A DNA stretch of 64,000 nt from Thermohalobaculum sp039180675 (GCA_039180675.1 JBCDDC010000023.1:1-64000); one strand, 5' to 3'; counted from the stretch's first letter, positions 1-8,153 are shown. Made by a program: numbers and translations. Notes: a model not told the origin generated them from the sequence alone.

Positions 1-176
1 CGCGGTGGGCTCTTACCCCACCTTTTCACCCTTGCCGGAGGGTCTCCCCGGCGGTCTGGTCTCTGTGGCGCTTTCCCTGGGGTTGCCCCCGCCGGGCGTT
101 ACCCGGCACCCTTTCCGCATGGTGCCCGGACTTTCCTCCCCCGGATCGCTCCGGGAGCGGCCATCCGGCCATCCGC
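1..176 (-). ncRNA. rnpB: RNase P RNA (class A), 5' part, truncated by window edge
   Basis: On the minus strand this is the 5' portion of bacterial RNase P RNA, the ribozyme that matures tRNA 5' ends. The near-universal GAGGAAAGTCCGGGC block lies close to the 5' end (about 128-142). Further in, AAGGGTGAAAAGGTGGGGTA is followed by AGAGCCCACCGCG, the conserved core that reaches the window start. The 3' half lies outside the window. A GC-rich hairpin near the 5' end (about 143-172) fits P3. The 5' end at about 176 is inferred from a promoter at 183-211. The open frames that cross this region are shadows. Confidence 0.93.
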
Positions 177-182
177 GTAATC

Positions 183-211
183 AATCTAGGCAATCCAGGT
201 GGTCGAAGCAA
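183..211 (-). promoter_or_regulatory. Candidate sigma70-type promoter of rnpB
   Basis: On the minus strand, TTGCTT (206-211) and TAGATT (183-188) are separated by exactly 17 bases. The -10 element ends about 7 bases before the inferred RNase P RNA 5' end. The boxes are moderately close to consensus, and the position is what makes the call convincing. Confidence 0.55.
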
Positions 212-345
212 TCGGTCCATACGCGGCTCTCTGGCCCGTCAACGGAGCGCGGGCCTGTCAACAATGATCGGATCCGAGACGATAAAGAGGACAGATATGA
301 CCGGCGTCGTCGAATTTGGCAGCCCATTGAGCTGACTTCTTCTGG

Positions 346-1008
346 TCAGGCGTTCTCTGCGAGGAACCGGCTGAGATCGCCGTAACCGGTGTGCCGGTGT
401 TCGAAGCTGAGGCCAAGGCGGTCGGCGGCCTCTCGTGCTTTGGTGACGAGTTCAGGGTTTTCCGTCTGGCTCAGATAGATCAGCTTCTCGTAGTTGCCGA
501 AGATCATGTCGCGCAGTTCAGGGTGCCGGTCGAGACCCATTGGCTTCCAGACGAACGCGTCGAACTGCTTGACCAGGAAATCGGTCAGATAGAAGGCGGT
601 GATCTCGTCGGCATGGGCGGCGAAGCTCTCATTGCCCTCGAAGAAACTGTAGCAATGCGGACCTGAGATCCGCTCCACCCCCAACTCCTCGCAGACATCA
701 TCGAGGAGACCGCCGGTGCCGCAATCGGCGTATATCACCTTGATTTCGTCGAACCCTCCGTCGCGGGCCTCAAGCACTTTCGCGCGCACGGCGTCGGGGA
801 TCCGGTCGGGGAACAGGTGGAGCTTGGCGGGCAGGCAGGTCAGCTCCAGATGGCTCCAGCCGTTGATATCGCGGAGCGCGAGGATCTCGCGGGCCAGCGC
901 ACCGCAGGCGATCAGGAGCATGCGGCCGCTGCCTGGGCTGAGCGGCAACCCTTCCTCGGCGAGCCCAGTGTCCCTCAACTCACTCTGCGAGACGGACGGC
1001 GGTGCCAT
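346..1008 (-). CDS. DUF1638 domain-containing protein
   Basis: A 220-residue protein of the DUF1638 family. It has the family-like stretches CGALAREI near the N-terminus, YADCGTGG in the middle and GPHCYSFFEG after it. The conserved cysteines suggest a metal or cofactor site, but the biochemical role is not established. The ATG at 1008 is preceded by GGAGG nine bases upstream; longer readings of the frame have no such site. The start overlaps the end of the YbjQ-like gene by 29 bases. It is the last gene of the minus-strand block that begins with the corrinoid protein. DUF1638 genes commonly sit near MttB-type methyltransferases and their corrinoid proteins, so a role in methylamine or betaine demethylation is a reasonable inference. 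Confidence 0.85.
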   Translation of the reverse strand: MAPPSVSQSELRDTGLAEEGLPLSPGSGRMLLIACGALAREILALRDINGWSHLELTCLPAKLHLFPDRIPDAVRAKVLEARDGGFDEIKVIYADCGTGGLLDDVCEELGVERISGPHCYSFFEGNESFAAHADEITAFYLTDFLVKQFDAFVWKPMGLDRHPELRDMIFGNYEKLIYLSQTENPELVTKAREAADRLGLSFEHRHTGYGDLSRFLAENA

Positions 1009-1297
1009 AAGCCAGAACCTCCGATGCCTGGGCGGTGACCGATGAGGTCGTGATCCGCACAGCGATGATCGCATCTGCGCCCAGGCCAGCTGCCTCCTCA
1101 ACCATCCGATCGATCGCCTGCTCGCGGGAGCCAGCCAGAAGCTGGGCGTACTCCTTCACCTCTCCTCCCACAACATTGCGCAGCGAGGCCACGATATCCG
1201 ACCCGATATGCTTTGCCCGCACTGTTGAGCCACGCACGAGGCCGAGCGTCTGAGCAATCTCGCGGCCGGGGACGAGATCGCTGGTCACCAGCAGCAT
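980..1297 (-). CDS. YbjQ/DUF74 family protein
   Basis: A 105-residue protein of the YbjQ (heavy-metal-binding domain, PF01906) family. The signature start LLVTSDLVPGREI is followed by GLVRGSTV and later GADAIIAVR, as in other members. These proteins form pentameric rings; their in-cell function is poorly known. The ATG at 1297 is chosen because it gives the normal family length and begins one base after the TAA of the upstream gene (TAATATG). It is co-transcribed between a small membrane protein and DUF1638, so it probably supports the corrinoid methyl-transfer block. Confidence 0.88.
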   Translation of the reverse strand: MLLVTSDLVPGREIAQTLGLVRGSTVRAKHIGSDIVASLRNVVGGEVKEYAQLLAGSREQAIDRMVEEAAGLGADAIIAVRITTSSVTAQASEVLAYGTAVRLAE

Positions 1298-1298
1298 A

Positions 1299-1517
1299 TT
1301 ACTTCTCGATGCTGTCATAGTAATCGTCTTCCCGGCTGCTCAGGCGCTCCATGATGATCCGATAGACGATATAGGCAGTGATGCCGAGCGGGAGAATAAC
1401 CACGAAACCCCAAGGGCCCGCGGTGATCGCGCCCACCAGAAGCGCGATCACGTAGAGCAGCGAAGCCAGGGTGGCGAGGCCACCGACAATGTAGAGGACG
1501 ATCCGGTCGAGCGGCAT
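1299..1517 (-). CDS. Small two-TM membrane protein in the corrinoid operon
   Basis: A 72-residue protein with two predicted transmembrane segments (about residues 4-28 and 34-52) and a charged C-terminal tail rich in Glu and Asp. No known domain is recognised. The ATG at 1517 is preferred over an upstream TTG; an AGGGG lies about 11 bases upstream. It starts 8 bases after the corrinoid protein stop and ends 1 base before the YbjQ-like start, so it is clearly part of the same transcript. A membrane link for the methyl-transfer block is possible but speculative. Confidence 0.75.
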   Translation of the reverse strand: MPLDRIVLYIVGGLATLASLLYVIALLVGAITAGPWGFVVILPLGITAYIVYRIIMERLSSREDDYYDSIEK

Positions 1518-1524
1518 CGCCGCG

Positions 1525-2232
1525 TCAGGCCCCTGCCGCAAGCTCGTTATGCTTGCGCGTCATGAAGTCCTTAGCCGTCTCGACCGCCACGGCGGCGTCG
1601 CGGCAATAGGCATCGGCCCCAATCGCCTTGCCGAACTCCTCGTTCAGCGGCGCACCGCCGACCAACACGACATAGTCGTCGCGGATGCCCTTTTCCTTCA
1701 TCGCATCGATCACGACCTTCATGTAGGGCATTGTCGTGGTGAGCAATGCCGACATGCCGAGGATGTCGGGCTTATGTTCCTCGATTGCCTCGAGATAGTT
1801 CTCAACCGGGTTGTTGATGCCGAGATCATAGACCTCGAAACCGGCGCCCTCCATCATCATCGAGACGAGGTTCTTGCCGATATCGTGGATATCGCCCTTG
1901 ACCGTGCCGATGACCATGACGCCTAGGCGGGGCGCGCCGGTCTCCGCAAGGAGCGGCTTCAGGATCGCCATGCCTGCCTTCATCGCGTTGGCTGCAAGCA
2001 GAACCTCGGGTACGAACAGGATCCCGTCACGGAAGTCGATGCCGACGATCCGCATGCCCTCGACCAGCGCCTTGGTCAGAACATCGTAAGGCATCCAGCC
2101 CCGCTCGAGCAGGATATTGACCCCTTCCTCGATCTCTTCCTTGAGACCGTCATAGAGGTCGTCGTGCATTTGCTGGACAAGTTCTTCGTCGTCGAGTTCG
2201 CTGAGGATGATCTCGTCTTCTTCTTCCGCCAT
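1525..2232 (-). CDS. Corrinoid (B12-binding) methyl-carrier protein, MttC/MtgC type
   Basis: A 235-residue cobalamin-binding methyl-carrier protein. The N-terminal helical cap (about residues 15-100) is followed by a Rossmann-like B12 domain. The cobalt-ligating motif is seen as D-I-H-D-I-G-K-N. A later GGAPL and the GxSALLTTTM segment match the nucleotide-tail-binding loops. Such proteins shuttle a methyl group from a substrate:corrinoid methyltransferase (MttB superfamily) to a second acceptor such as tetrahydrofolate. The ATG at 2232 has AGGGA upstream; a more distal TTG would add ten residues. It lies 142 bases downstream of the homocysteine methyltransferase gene. No MttB-type partner is in the window. 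Confidence 0.92.
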   Translation of the reverse strand: MAEEEDEIILSELDDEELVQQMHDDLYDGLKEEIEEGVNILLERGWMPYDVLTKALVEGMRIVGIDFRDGILFVPEVLLAANAMKAGMAILKPLLAETGAPRLGVMVIGTVKGDIHDIGKNLVSMMMEGAGFEVYDLGINNPVENYLEAIEEHKPDILGMSALLTTTMPYMKVVIDAMKEKGIRDDYVVLVGGAPLNEEFGKAIGADAYCRDAAVAVETAKDFMTRKHNELAAGA

Positions 2233-2374
2233 CACCAGATCCCTGTGCTTGTCGAGGCGCAAAACCGCGCATCACATAGAAAACGCTCCCAGATTTGCGT
2301 CTTTGGAACTAGAGCAAAATCGTCATTTACGGATTTTATTGCGACGAAGTTTCAAATTGGCTCGCAGATTGGGG

Positions 2375-3388
2375 CTATCCGCGCCTGCGACGCCTGCGTG
2401 GGCGCTCCGGTTGAGCCGTCTCACCAGTTCCATCAGAATCCGAGGAAAACGCACCAACTCGCCGGGAAATATCATCTAGTGTCGGCTTGCCGGCTGGCAC
2501 ATGAGTCTCCAGTGCCGCGCGCATCGCGCGCAGATGCTCGGGTTTCGTGCCGCAACAACCGCCGATCAGACGGGCCCCGATATCACGGGCCAGACGGGCA
2601 TAATCGGCCATCAGTTCCGGAGTCCCGTCATAGTGTATATGCCCATCGATGTATTTCGGGATCCCGGCATTGCCCTTCGCGATGACCACGGCATCCGGCG
2701 CCGCCTCAGTGATGCCCATCACCGTGCGCAGAAGATCGGGCGCCCCCGTTCCGCAATTGGCGCCGATCGCGATGGGGGAGGCTGGGAGATTGCCGGCGAT
2801 GCCCGCGTATCCCGCCGATGTGACGCCCATCATCGTGCGCCCGGCGGTATCGAAGCTGAGCGTGGCGCAGAACGGAGCATTCCGGTTCGATGCGGCCTCG
2901 GCGACGGCCCGGACTTCTTCCTCCGATGAAACCGTTTCGGCCCAGATCACATCGGCGCCGCCATCCATGAGCCCGCAGATCTGCTCCTCGAAGGCGGCAA
3001 CCGCATCTTCATGGCGAAGCGTGCCCACCGGCTGGAGGATTTCGCCCGTGGGGCCCAAGGAACCTGCGACGATCACCTTTCTCTCCGACGCATCGGCGCA
3101 TTCGCGCCCGATCTCGGCAGCCGCCCTGTTAAGCTCATAAACCCGATCCTGAGCATTGTGCAGCTTGAGCCGATAGGACGAGCCGCCGAAGGAATTGGTG
3201 AGGATCACGTCGGAGCCCGCCTCGATGAACCCATTATGCAGGGCCCGAATCTTGTCCGGGGCATCAGTATTCCAAAGCTCCGGCGCCTCGCCCGCCTCCA
3301 GACCCATGGCAAAGAGGTTGGTGCCGGTTGCGCCGTCCAGCAGCAACCAGTCACGGTCTTTAAGAATATCTGTCAGGGCGTCGGCCAT
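2375..3388 (-). CDS. bmt: Betaine--homocysteine S-methyltransferase family protein
   Basis: A 337-residue Zn-dependent homocysteine S-methyltransferase (pfam S-methyl_trans). The N-terminal LLLDGATGTNL motif is present, and the zinc cysteines are seen in GANCGTG and in GGCCGT near residue 290. The C-terminal tail is a run of Arg. In Roseobacter-group bacteria the homologous gene next to a corrinoid protein is annotated Bmt and moves a methyl group from glycine betaine to homocysteine, giving dimethylglycine and methionine. Donor specificity cannot be read from the sequence. It ends 142 bases before the corrinoid gene on the same strand, across an AT-rich gap that may hold a second promoter. 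Confidence 0.88.
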   Translation of the reverse strand: MADALTDILKDRDWLLLDGATGTNLFAMGLEAGEAPELWNTDAPDKIRALHNGFIEAGSDVILTNSFGGSSYRLKLHNAQDRVYELNRAAAEIGRECADASERKVIVAGSLGPTGEILQPVGTLRHEDAVAAFEEQICGLMDGGADVIWAETVSSEEEVRAVAEAASNRNAPFCATLSFDTAGRTMMGVTSAGYAGIAGNLPASPIAIGANCGTGAPDLLRTVMGITEAAPDAVVIAKGNAGIPKYIDGHIHYDGTPELMADYARLARDIGARLIGGCCGTKPEHLRAMRAALETHVPAGKPTLDDISRRVGAFSSDSDGTGETAQPERPRRRRRRG

Positions 3389-3420
3389 CGCATCCTCGCT
3401 TGGCGATCGAGACGGGCGTC

Positions 3421-3849
3421 CTAAGCCGCTTCGGCCGCGCCTGCAAGATCCTTGAGACGCGCGATCATCGCTTTCAGGCCGTTCGACCGCTGCGAGGAGA
3501 GGTGTTGTTCGAGCCCCAGCCTCGCAAGTTCGGCCTGCACATCCATCGCCTTGATCTCGCGCACGGTCTCGCCGGACAGCAGGGCGCGCAGCACGGCAAT
3601 CAGGCCGCGCACGATCATCGCATCGCTGTCGCCATCGAAATAGAGACGCTGCGCCCCCTGATCGTCAAGCACACTGGGCACGAGCCAGACCTGACTGGCG
3701 CATCCCTCCACCTTGGCGGCATCGGTGCGGCGCTCTTCCGGCAGGGCATCCATCTCCTTGCCGAGCTCGATGACATAGCGGTAGCGGTCTTCCCAATCGT
3801 CGAAGAGTTCGAAATTCTCGGCGATTTCCTCAAAGGCCTCGTTTGCCAT
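3421..3849 (-). CDS. SufE family Fe-S assembly protein
   Basis: A 142-residue SufE-fold protein. The sulfur-accepting cysteine is in V-E-G-C-A-S-Q-V-W, the invariant SufE motif at about residue 50. SufE takes persulfide sulfur from a cysteine desulfurase and passes it to the scaffold. The ATG at 3849 has GGAGAAGG just upstream and gives the standard length; longer starts lack support. It is transcribed in the same direction as the upstream bmt block, with its stop 32 bases from the bmt start. It may be a lone SufE-like protein, since no suf operon is present here. Confidence 0.92.
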   Translation of the reverse strand: MANEAFEEIAENFELFDDWEDRYRYVIELGKEMDALPEERRTDAAKVEGCASQVWLVPSVLDDQGAQRLYFDGDSDAMIVRGLIAVLRALLSGETVREIKAMDVQAELARLGLEQHLSSQRSNGLKAMIARLKDLAGAAEAA

Positions 3850-3995
3850 CACCTTCTCCGTTCGTTGGAGCTGCATGTATCCCCGGCGGGCGTCAGCGTC
3901 CACCTCTGCATGCCAAGATGCCGCGAGTTTCTGCTTTCATTTCCCGTGGCTTTATGGCGAATTGCGCGCGACGGGGCGCGCGTGCGGAGGTAAGA

Positions 3996-4445
3996 ATGCG
4001 TGTTTTGAGGCTGCCGGTTCTGTTGCTAGCGATGAGCCTTTCTGGATGCGGACTTTTCTCCGACGACGAGGAGGAGGAGGAAGTACCGACCGATCTGACC
4101 GAGCAGGACCTGTTCCCGACCCAGGGCGTGCCCATTCAGGCCGTCCGCGAGATCGAGATCGGCAGAACACGCGACGGTTTCGTGATCACCGCCTTCGGCA
4201 CGGCTCAAGCACTCGGCTTCGGGAACCCGCGGCTGAGGGCCCGGCGCGACGGGCTTGTCGGCGCAGATGGTTTTCTCGATTTCGATTTCGTTGCTACCCC
4301 GCCGCGGCCTGGCCTTGAGCGCGGCCAGGGCACCATCGCGGCGCGGGAGCTTCGGGCTGATGCGCTTTTGCAAACCGACGCCCTGCGCGGCGTCAGCGGC
4401 ATCCGGGTTCATGCGCTGGCCGGGGGCGTTCAGCTAGTCTTCTGA
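3996..4445 (+). CDS. Lipoprotein of unknown function
   Basis: A 149-residue predicted lipoprotein. The signal peptide ends in a lipobox L-S-G-C at about residue 18, followed by an acidic run (DDEEEEE). The rest has no domain I recognise; it contains several short beta-like segments ending in VHALAGGVQLVF. The ATG at 3996 is chosen because GGAGG lies directly upstream and a signal peptide starts there. The gene converges on RNase D, and the two 3' ends overlap by 12 bases. Confidence 0.8.
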   Translation: MRVLRLPVLLLAMSLSGCGLFSDDEEEEEVPTDLTEQDLFPTQGVPIQAVREIEIGRTRDGFVITAFGTAQALGFGNPRLRARRDGLVGADGFLDFDFVATPPRPGLERGQGTIAARELRADALLQTDALRGVSGIRVHALAGGVQLVF

Positions 4446-5615
4446 TTGCCCCGGCAACTCAATGACTTCGATACCACTGCGGCCAACCGCCAGTGCAATC
4501 CGGCCTGAGCAGATCTTCAGCGCATCCTCACCAAAGACTTCCCGCCGCCAGCCCTTCAGCAAGGGAACATCCGGGTCGGCTTCTCCCGCCAACGCATCGA
4601 GATCCGCCGAGGAGGCGATCAGCTTCGACGCCACTTTGAGCTGATCCGCCCGCGCTTTCAGAAAGACACGCAGCATATCGGCGACTGCGGCCGAACCCTC
4701 TTTGCGTCTTGGCGGCTGGGGGACGCGCGGCAACCTCGCCTCGGTACAAGCAATGCCTTCCGCCACGGCAGCGAGGATCTCGGCTGTCACTTCGGGCTTG
4801 CGGACATCCCGCTGCGCGAGGCGGAGTTTCCCAAAGTCCTGAGGAGACTTCGGCTTCGCCGTCGCGATCTCGATCAACGCGTCGTCCTTCAGGACCCTGG
4901 ATCTCGGAACATCCCGGTCCTGGGCTGTCAATTCGCGCCATGCAGCCAGCGATCGAATAATAGCCAAAAGCTTGGGGTTGTTCGAACGCGCTTTCACCCG
5001 CATCCACATCATATCCGGGTCATTTTCATAGGTCGCCGGGTTGGTGAGGATCGCCATCTCCTCCGCCACCCAATGCGCCCGGCCGGAGGAGGCAACCTCA
5101 GCCTCAAGCGTCTCATAGACGTTGCGCAGATGGGTTACATCCGCGAGCGCATAGCGCAACTGCTTGTCGCTGAGCGGGCGCCTCGACCAGTCGGTGAAAC
5201 GCGAGCTTTTGTCGATCTCGGCGCGCACGACCCGGCGCACGATCGTCTCATAGCCCACCTGATCACCATGTCCGCAGACCATCGCCATCACCTGCGTGTC
5301 GACAAGCGGCGTCGGGATCTGCCCAGCCAGATGGTGAAAGATCTCGATATCCTGCCTTGCGGCATGAAAAACCTTGGTCACATCGGGGTTGACCATCAGC
5401 GCGAAAAGCGGGGAGAGGTCGATGTCGGCCGCGAGCGGATCGATCAGAACCGCATCAGCGGGATCGTCCTCACCCGGACAGGCGATCTGTACCAGACAGA
5501 GCTGCGACCAATAGGTGCGCTCGCGCAAGAACTCCGTATCCACCGTGACATAGGGGGCTGACGAAAAACGGTCGCAGACCTCGGTCAGCTCTTGCGTCGT
5601 AGTGATGACATGCAT
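4434..5615 (-). CDS. rnd: Ribonuclease D
   Basis: A 393-residue DEDDy 3'-5' exoribonuclease involved in tRNA 3' processing. The catalytic motifs appear in order: D-T-E in VDTEFLRE, the second acidic residue in ARQDIE, then DTQVM, and the Y/D pair in RYALADV. HRDC-type helical regions follow from about residue 205 to the C-terminus. Length matches alphaproteobacterial Rnd. No strong Shine-Dalgarno is visible before the ATG. It is divergent from the ParA-type gene, with a 121-base intergenic region. Confidence 0.95.
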   Translation of the reverse strand: MHVITTTQELTEVCDRFSSAPYVTVDTEFLRERTYWSQLCLVQIACPGEDDPADAVLIDPLAADIDLSPLFALMVNPDVTKVFHAARQDIEIFHHLAGQIPTPLVDTQVMAMVCGHGDQVGYETIVRRVVRAEIDKSSRFTDWSRRPLSDKQLRYALADVTHLRNVYETLEAEVASSGRAHWVAEEMAILTNPATYENDPDMMWMRVKARSNNPKLLAIIRSLAAWRELTAQDRDVPRSRVLKDDALIEIATAKPKSPQDFGKLRLAQRDVRKPEVTAEILAAVAEGIACTEARLPRVPQPPRRKEGSAAVADMLRVFLKARADQLKVASKLIASSADLDALAGEADPDVPLLKGWRREVFGEDALKICSGRIALAVGRSGIEVIELPGQSED

Positions 5616-5736
5616 GCTTTAATTAGACTGCTCTTTTGTTTGTGCCTTGCCCGTTTGAAAGCGGATTGCGGAATGGTGCAAGTCTGTGACACTCAAAACC
5701 AGGTGTTGCGGGAAAACTGTAACGAAAGGGAAACAA

Positions 5737-6372
5737 ATGAGGACGGTCCTGGTAGCCAATCGAAAGGGCGGAGTGGGCAAGACCCTGATCTCGGTCAATC
5801 TCGCCGCCGCACTGGCGAATCAAGGCTTTCGGGTCGCGCTCGCCGATGCGGACAAGCAGCGCTCCTCCATCGACTGGCTGCATCGGAGGCCAGCGACCGC
5901 GCGCCCGATCCGCGGGCTCGACTGGTCGAGTGGCAGCGATATCGGCGAGGCGCCGAAGAAGACCGAGTGGCTGGTGATCGATGCGCCCGGCGCGTTGAAA
6001 GGCGGCAAGACCGAAAAGCTGATCGCCGAGGCGCAGGCCGTGCTCTGCCCGATCCAGCCCGGTTTTTTCGATAGCGCCTCGACCGCCACCTTTCTCTCGG
6101 ACATCGAAGACATCAAACGGATCCGCAAGGGCCGCGTCGGCCTGCATGTGATCGCCAACAGGGCGCGTCCGAACTCCCGCGCCCGGGCCGCACTCCATGA
6201 CTTCCTGTCGGAACTTGATCGTCCACCGCTCACCTACCTGAGCGACCGGTCGGCCTATGGCGAGCTGGCCGCCGACGGGCTCTCAATCTTCGACCGGCCA
6301 ATCAAAGCGCTCGACGGCATTCGCGAGCAATGGGAGCCGATCCTCAAGGCACTCGTGACGGAAAAGCGCTGA
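5737..6372 (+). CDS. ParA/MinD-type P-loop ATPase, orphan
   Basis: A 211-residue ParA-superfamily ATPase. The deviant Walker A motif R-K-G-G-V-G-K-T is at residues 9-16, followed by LADADKQRSS and the LVIDAPG Walker B region. The ATG at 5737 has GAAAGGGAAA upstream and gives an MRTVL start typical of the family; a longer frame to 5686 is less likely. No parB-like gene or obvious centromere repeat lies nearby, and it sits between rnd and an OmpA-type lipoprotein. It is short for a chromosomal Soj/ParA. Positioning of some other cellular cargo is possible, but the partner is unknown. Confidence 0.85.
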   Translation: MRTVLVANRKGGVGKTLISVNLAAALANQGFRVALADADKQRSSIDWLHRRPATARPIRGLDWSSGSDIGEAPKKTEWLVIDAPGALKGGKTEKLIAEAQAVLCPIQPGFFDSASTATFLSDIEDIKRIRKGRVGLHVIANRARPNSRARAALHDFLSELDRPPLTYLSDRSAYGELAADGLSIFDRPIKALDGIREQWEPILKALVTEKR

Positions 6373-6498
6373 GACCCCGTACCTGACGGTAACGCCTATT
6401 GTCGCGGATCGGGGCTTGTTCTTGAGCCGCCGCATCATGTTAGACTTCAACCTGCGCGGCGCACAGGCCTGCCGCCCCCAACAGACCCGGAGATCTGA

Positions 6499-7137
6499 AT
6501 GACCGTGAACCGCTTCATCGCCCTCGGCTGCGCCCTCGCTCTCGTCGGCTGCCAGACCGTCGAGAACAACCAAAGAACCGTGATCGGCGCCGTTGCAGGG
6601 GCCGCGGTCGGCGCTGCGGCTGGAACGCTCGTAGGCGGTGACGACAGGCGAAATGCACTGGTCGGCGCCGGGATCGGGCTCCTCGCAGGCTCGGCGGTCG
6701 GTTACTACCTGGATGAGCAGGAGCGCCAGTTGAAGCAAGACCTTGCGGGCACAGGCGCAAATGTGGAGCGTCAGGGTGACTCGCTTCTTGTGAACTTCCC
6801 TGGCGGCGTGACCTTCGCCACCGACTCCGCATCGATCGAGCCGCAGTTCTACAGCGCGCTTGACGACGTCTCGAACACGCTCAACCAGTTCCCGGAAAGC
6901 TATCTCGACGTGGTCGGACATACGGACAGCACCGGGTCCGAGGCCTATAACCTCAACCTGTCGGAGCAGAGGGCCAACTCGGTCGCGAACTATCTGCGCT
7001 CTCGCGGCGTGGCACCGGCCCGGATCGTGGCCTTCGGCCAGGGAGAGACAGCCCCTATAGCAACCAACGAAACCCCGACTGGCCGCCAACAGAACCGCCG
7101 GGTGGAGCTGAAAATCACACCAGCGACAAAGACATAG
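6499..7137 (+). CDS. OmpA-family lipoprotein with glycine-zipper
   Basis: A 212-residue outer-membrane lipoprotein. The signal peptide ends in L-V-G-C at about residue 18. A glycine-zipper region follows (about 31-75, repeated GAxxGAAxG-type motifs). The C-terminal OmpA peptidoglycan-binding domain spans about 95-207, with VVGHTDSTG and the NLxLSxxRAxxV signature. It should anchor the outer membrane to peptidoglycan. The upstream gap of about 126 bases carries its own promoter region. The downstream gene is convergent and ends 3 bases away. Confidence 0.93.
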   Translation: MTVNRFIALGCALALVGCQTVENNQRTVIGAVAGAAVGAAAGTLVGGDDRRNALVGAGIGLLAGSAVGYYLDEQERQLKQDLAGTGANVERQGDSLLVNFPGGVTFATDSASIEPQFYSALDDVSNTLNQFPESYLDVVGHTDSTGSEAYNLNLSEQRANSVANYLRSRGVAPARIVAFGQGETAPIATNETPTGRQQNRRVELKITPATKT

Positions 7138-7140
7138 CGT

Positions 7141-7485
7141 CTACTCACAGTCCTTCTCGTCGATCAGGTGATTGAGTTCCTGATTACGGGCGTGGAGAGC
7201 CTTGATCTCGGTTTGCTGCGAATCTGAGAAGTCCAGAAAGAGCGGGCCAACCAGCAGCAAGCCGAGATTTTGCGCATCCGCAAAGTCACCCTCGTCGGTC
7301 AGATCGGCAATCCTGGTGTTGTTGAATGACAGCTCACCCTGCAGGTTGGCGCAGGAGAGCTTTGCATCGATATCCCGCTGTGCCGTGACGGGGTTTGCAG
7401 TTCGACCGCCGCAAGCCGCAACGGCTGTGGCCAAAAAGAAGCAGGCCATCCATGCGACAGCACTTCGGCTAAACATTTGAGTCAT
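7141..7485 (-). CDS. Small lipoprotein of unknown function
   Basis: A 114-residue predicted lipoprotein. The signal peptide (about 1-24) ends in A-V-A-A-C. The mature part holds one more cysteine near residue 45 and ends in -KDCE, so a disulfide is possible. A predicted helical stretch from about residue 84 to the end resembles a coiled coil. GGAGGGGG sits just upstream of the ATG. It is divergent from the next lipoprotein gene; the starts are 59 bases apart. No family recognised. Confidence 0.75.
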   Translation of the reverse strand: MTQMFSRSAVAWMACFFLATAVAACGGRTANPVTAQRDIDAKLSCANLQGELSFNNTRIADLTDEGDFADAQNLGLLLVGPLFLDFSDSQQTEIKALHARNQELNHLIDEKDCE

Positions 7486-7544
7486 CCTGATCCCCCTCCT
7501 ACGCTATGCCGGAAGAAACTATCCTGAGGGGGACACGAAACACC

Positions 7545-8099
7545 ATGAAGATTCTCGCTAGACTCGTACTACTTGCTTTGATCGGCGGAGCGCTCTCTGC
7601 TTGCGCTCAGGCCGCTCGGCCTACCGCGTTGGTAACGACCGTTACTGAAACCACGCTTCTGCCAGAGGGTAGCCCGCTTGCCGCCTCGGTTGAGCTTGGA
7701 ACCGTGAGCGGCGGTGAAGAGACCAATCCACTCTGGAAGTCAGAAGTCTCCAACGAAGCGTTTCGCACCGCGCTCAACCAGTCGCTGGCCGTCACGGCCA
7801 TTCTTGCACCTCAGGACGGTCCTCTTCAGGTCGATGCCAACCTTCTCGAGCTCGATCAGCCATTCGGCGGCTTCAACCTGACGGTGACGACAACGGCGCG
7901 CTACACCGTCGCGAACCAGGCCGGGGACGTGGTCTTTGAAGAGACGATCGTGACGCCGCATACGGCGGAGTTCTCGGAAGCATTCCTGGGGGCGGAGCGG
8001 CTACGCCTCGCCAATGAAGGCTCGGTCAAGAAGAACATCTCGCGTTTCATCGAGATGCTCATCGAGCAATCCGAGGCGGATCCGACCAAGTTCTCGTGA
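7545..8099 (+). CDS. Lipoprotein of unknown function
   Basis: A 184-residue predicted lipoprotein. The signal peptide ends in L-S-A-C at about residue 19. The mature region is rich in beta-strand-like Thr and Val segments (LTVTTTARYTVANQAGDVVFEE) and ends in a helix that includes KKNISRFIEMLI. This layout recalls small outer-membrane-associated lipoproteins, but no named family is recognised. The ATG at 7545 is selected for the signal peptide; a GAGGGGG lies 12 bases upstream, rather far. Confidence 0.75.
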   Translation: MKILARLVLLALIGGALSACAQAARPTALVTTVTETTLLPEGSPLAASVELGTVSGGEETNPLWKSEVSNEAFRTALNQSLAVTAILAPQDGPLQVDANLLELDQPFGGFNLTVTTTARYTVANQAGDVVFEETIVTPHTAEFSEAFLGAERLRLANEGSVKKNISRFIEMLIEQSEADPTKFS

Positions 8100-8129
8100 T
8101 CGCGGGCTGCAGGCTTTGATCGCATCGAG

Positions 8130-8153
8130 GCATGCCCCATATGCGGGGCATGC
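8130..8153. repeat. Perfect 9-bp inverted repeat overlapping the CPBP gene start
   Basis: GCATGCCCC (8130-8138) and GGGGCATGC (8145-8153) are perfect reverse complements around a 6-base loop. The element contains three in-frame ATG codons (8132, 8141, 8150) of the downstream membrane protease gene. As RNA it would hide the start region; as DNA it could be an operator. It lacks a T-run, so it is not a convincing terminator of the preceding lipoprotein gene. Confidence 0.6.

Noticed and set aside
5..385. 126-codon frame at the window start
   Set aside because: It lies across RNase P RNA on the opposite strand and ends in unstructured sequence; non-coding.
2233..2374. A SAM- or cobalamin-type riboswitch before the corrinoid gene
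   Set aside because: The gap is short and AT-rich; no B12-box-like or SAM-II-like core could be recognised by eye.
5616..5736. parS-like centromere sites near the ParA gene
   Set aside because: No repeated GTTTCAC-type palindrome or iterated motif was found in the gap.
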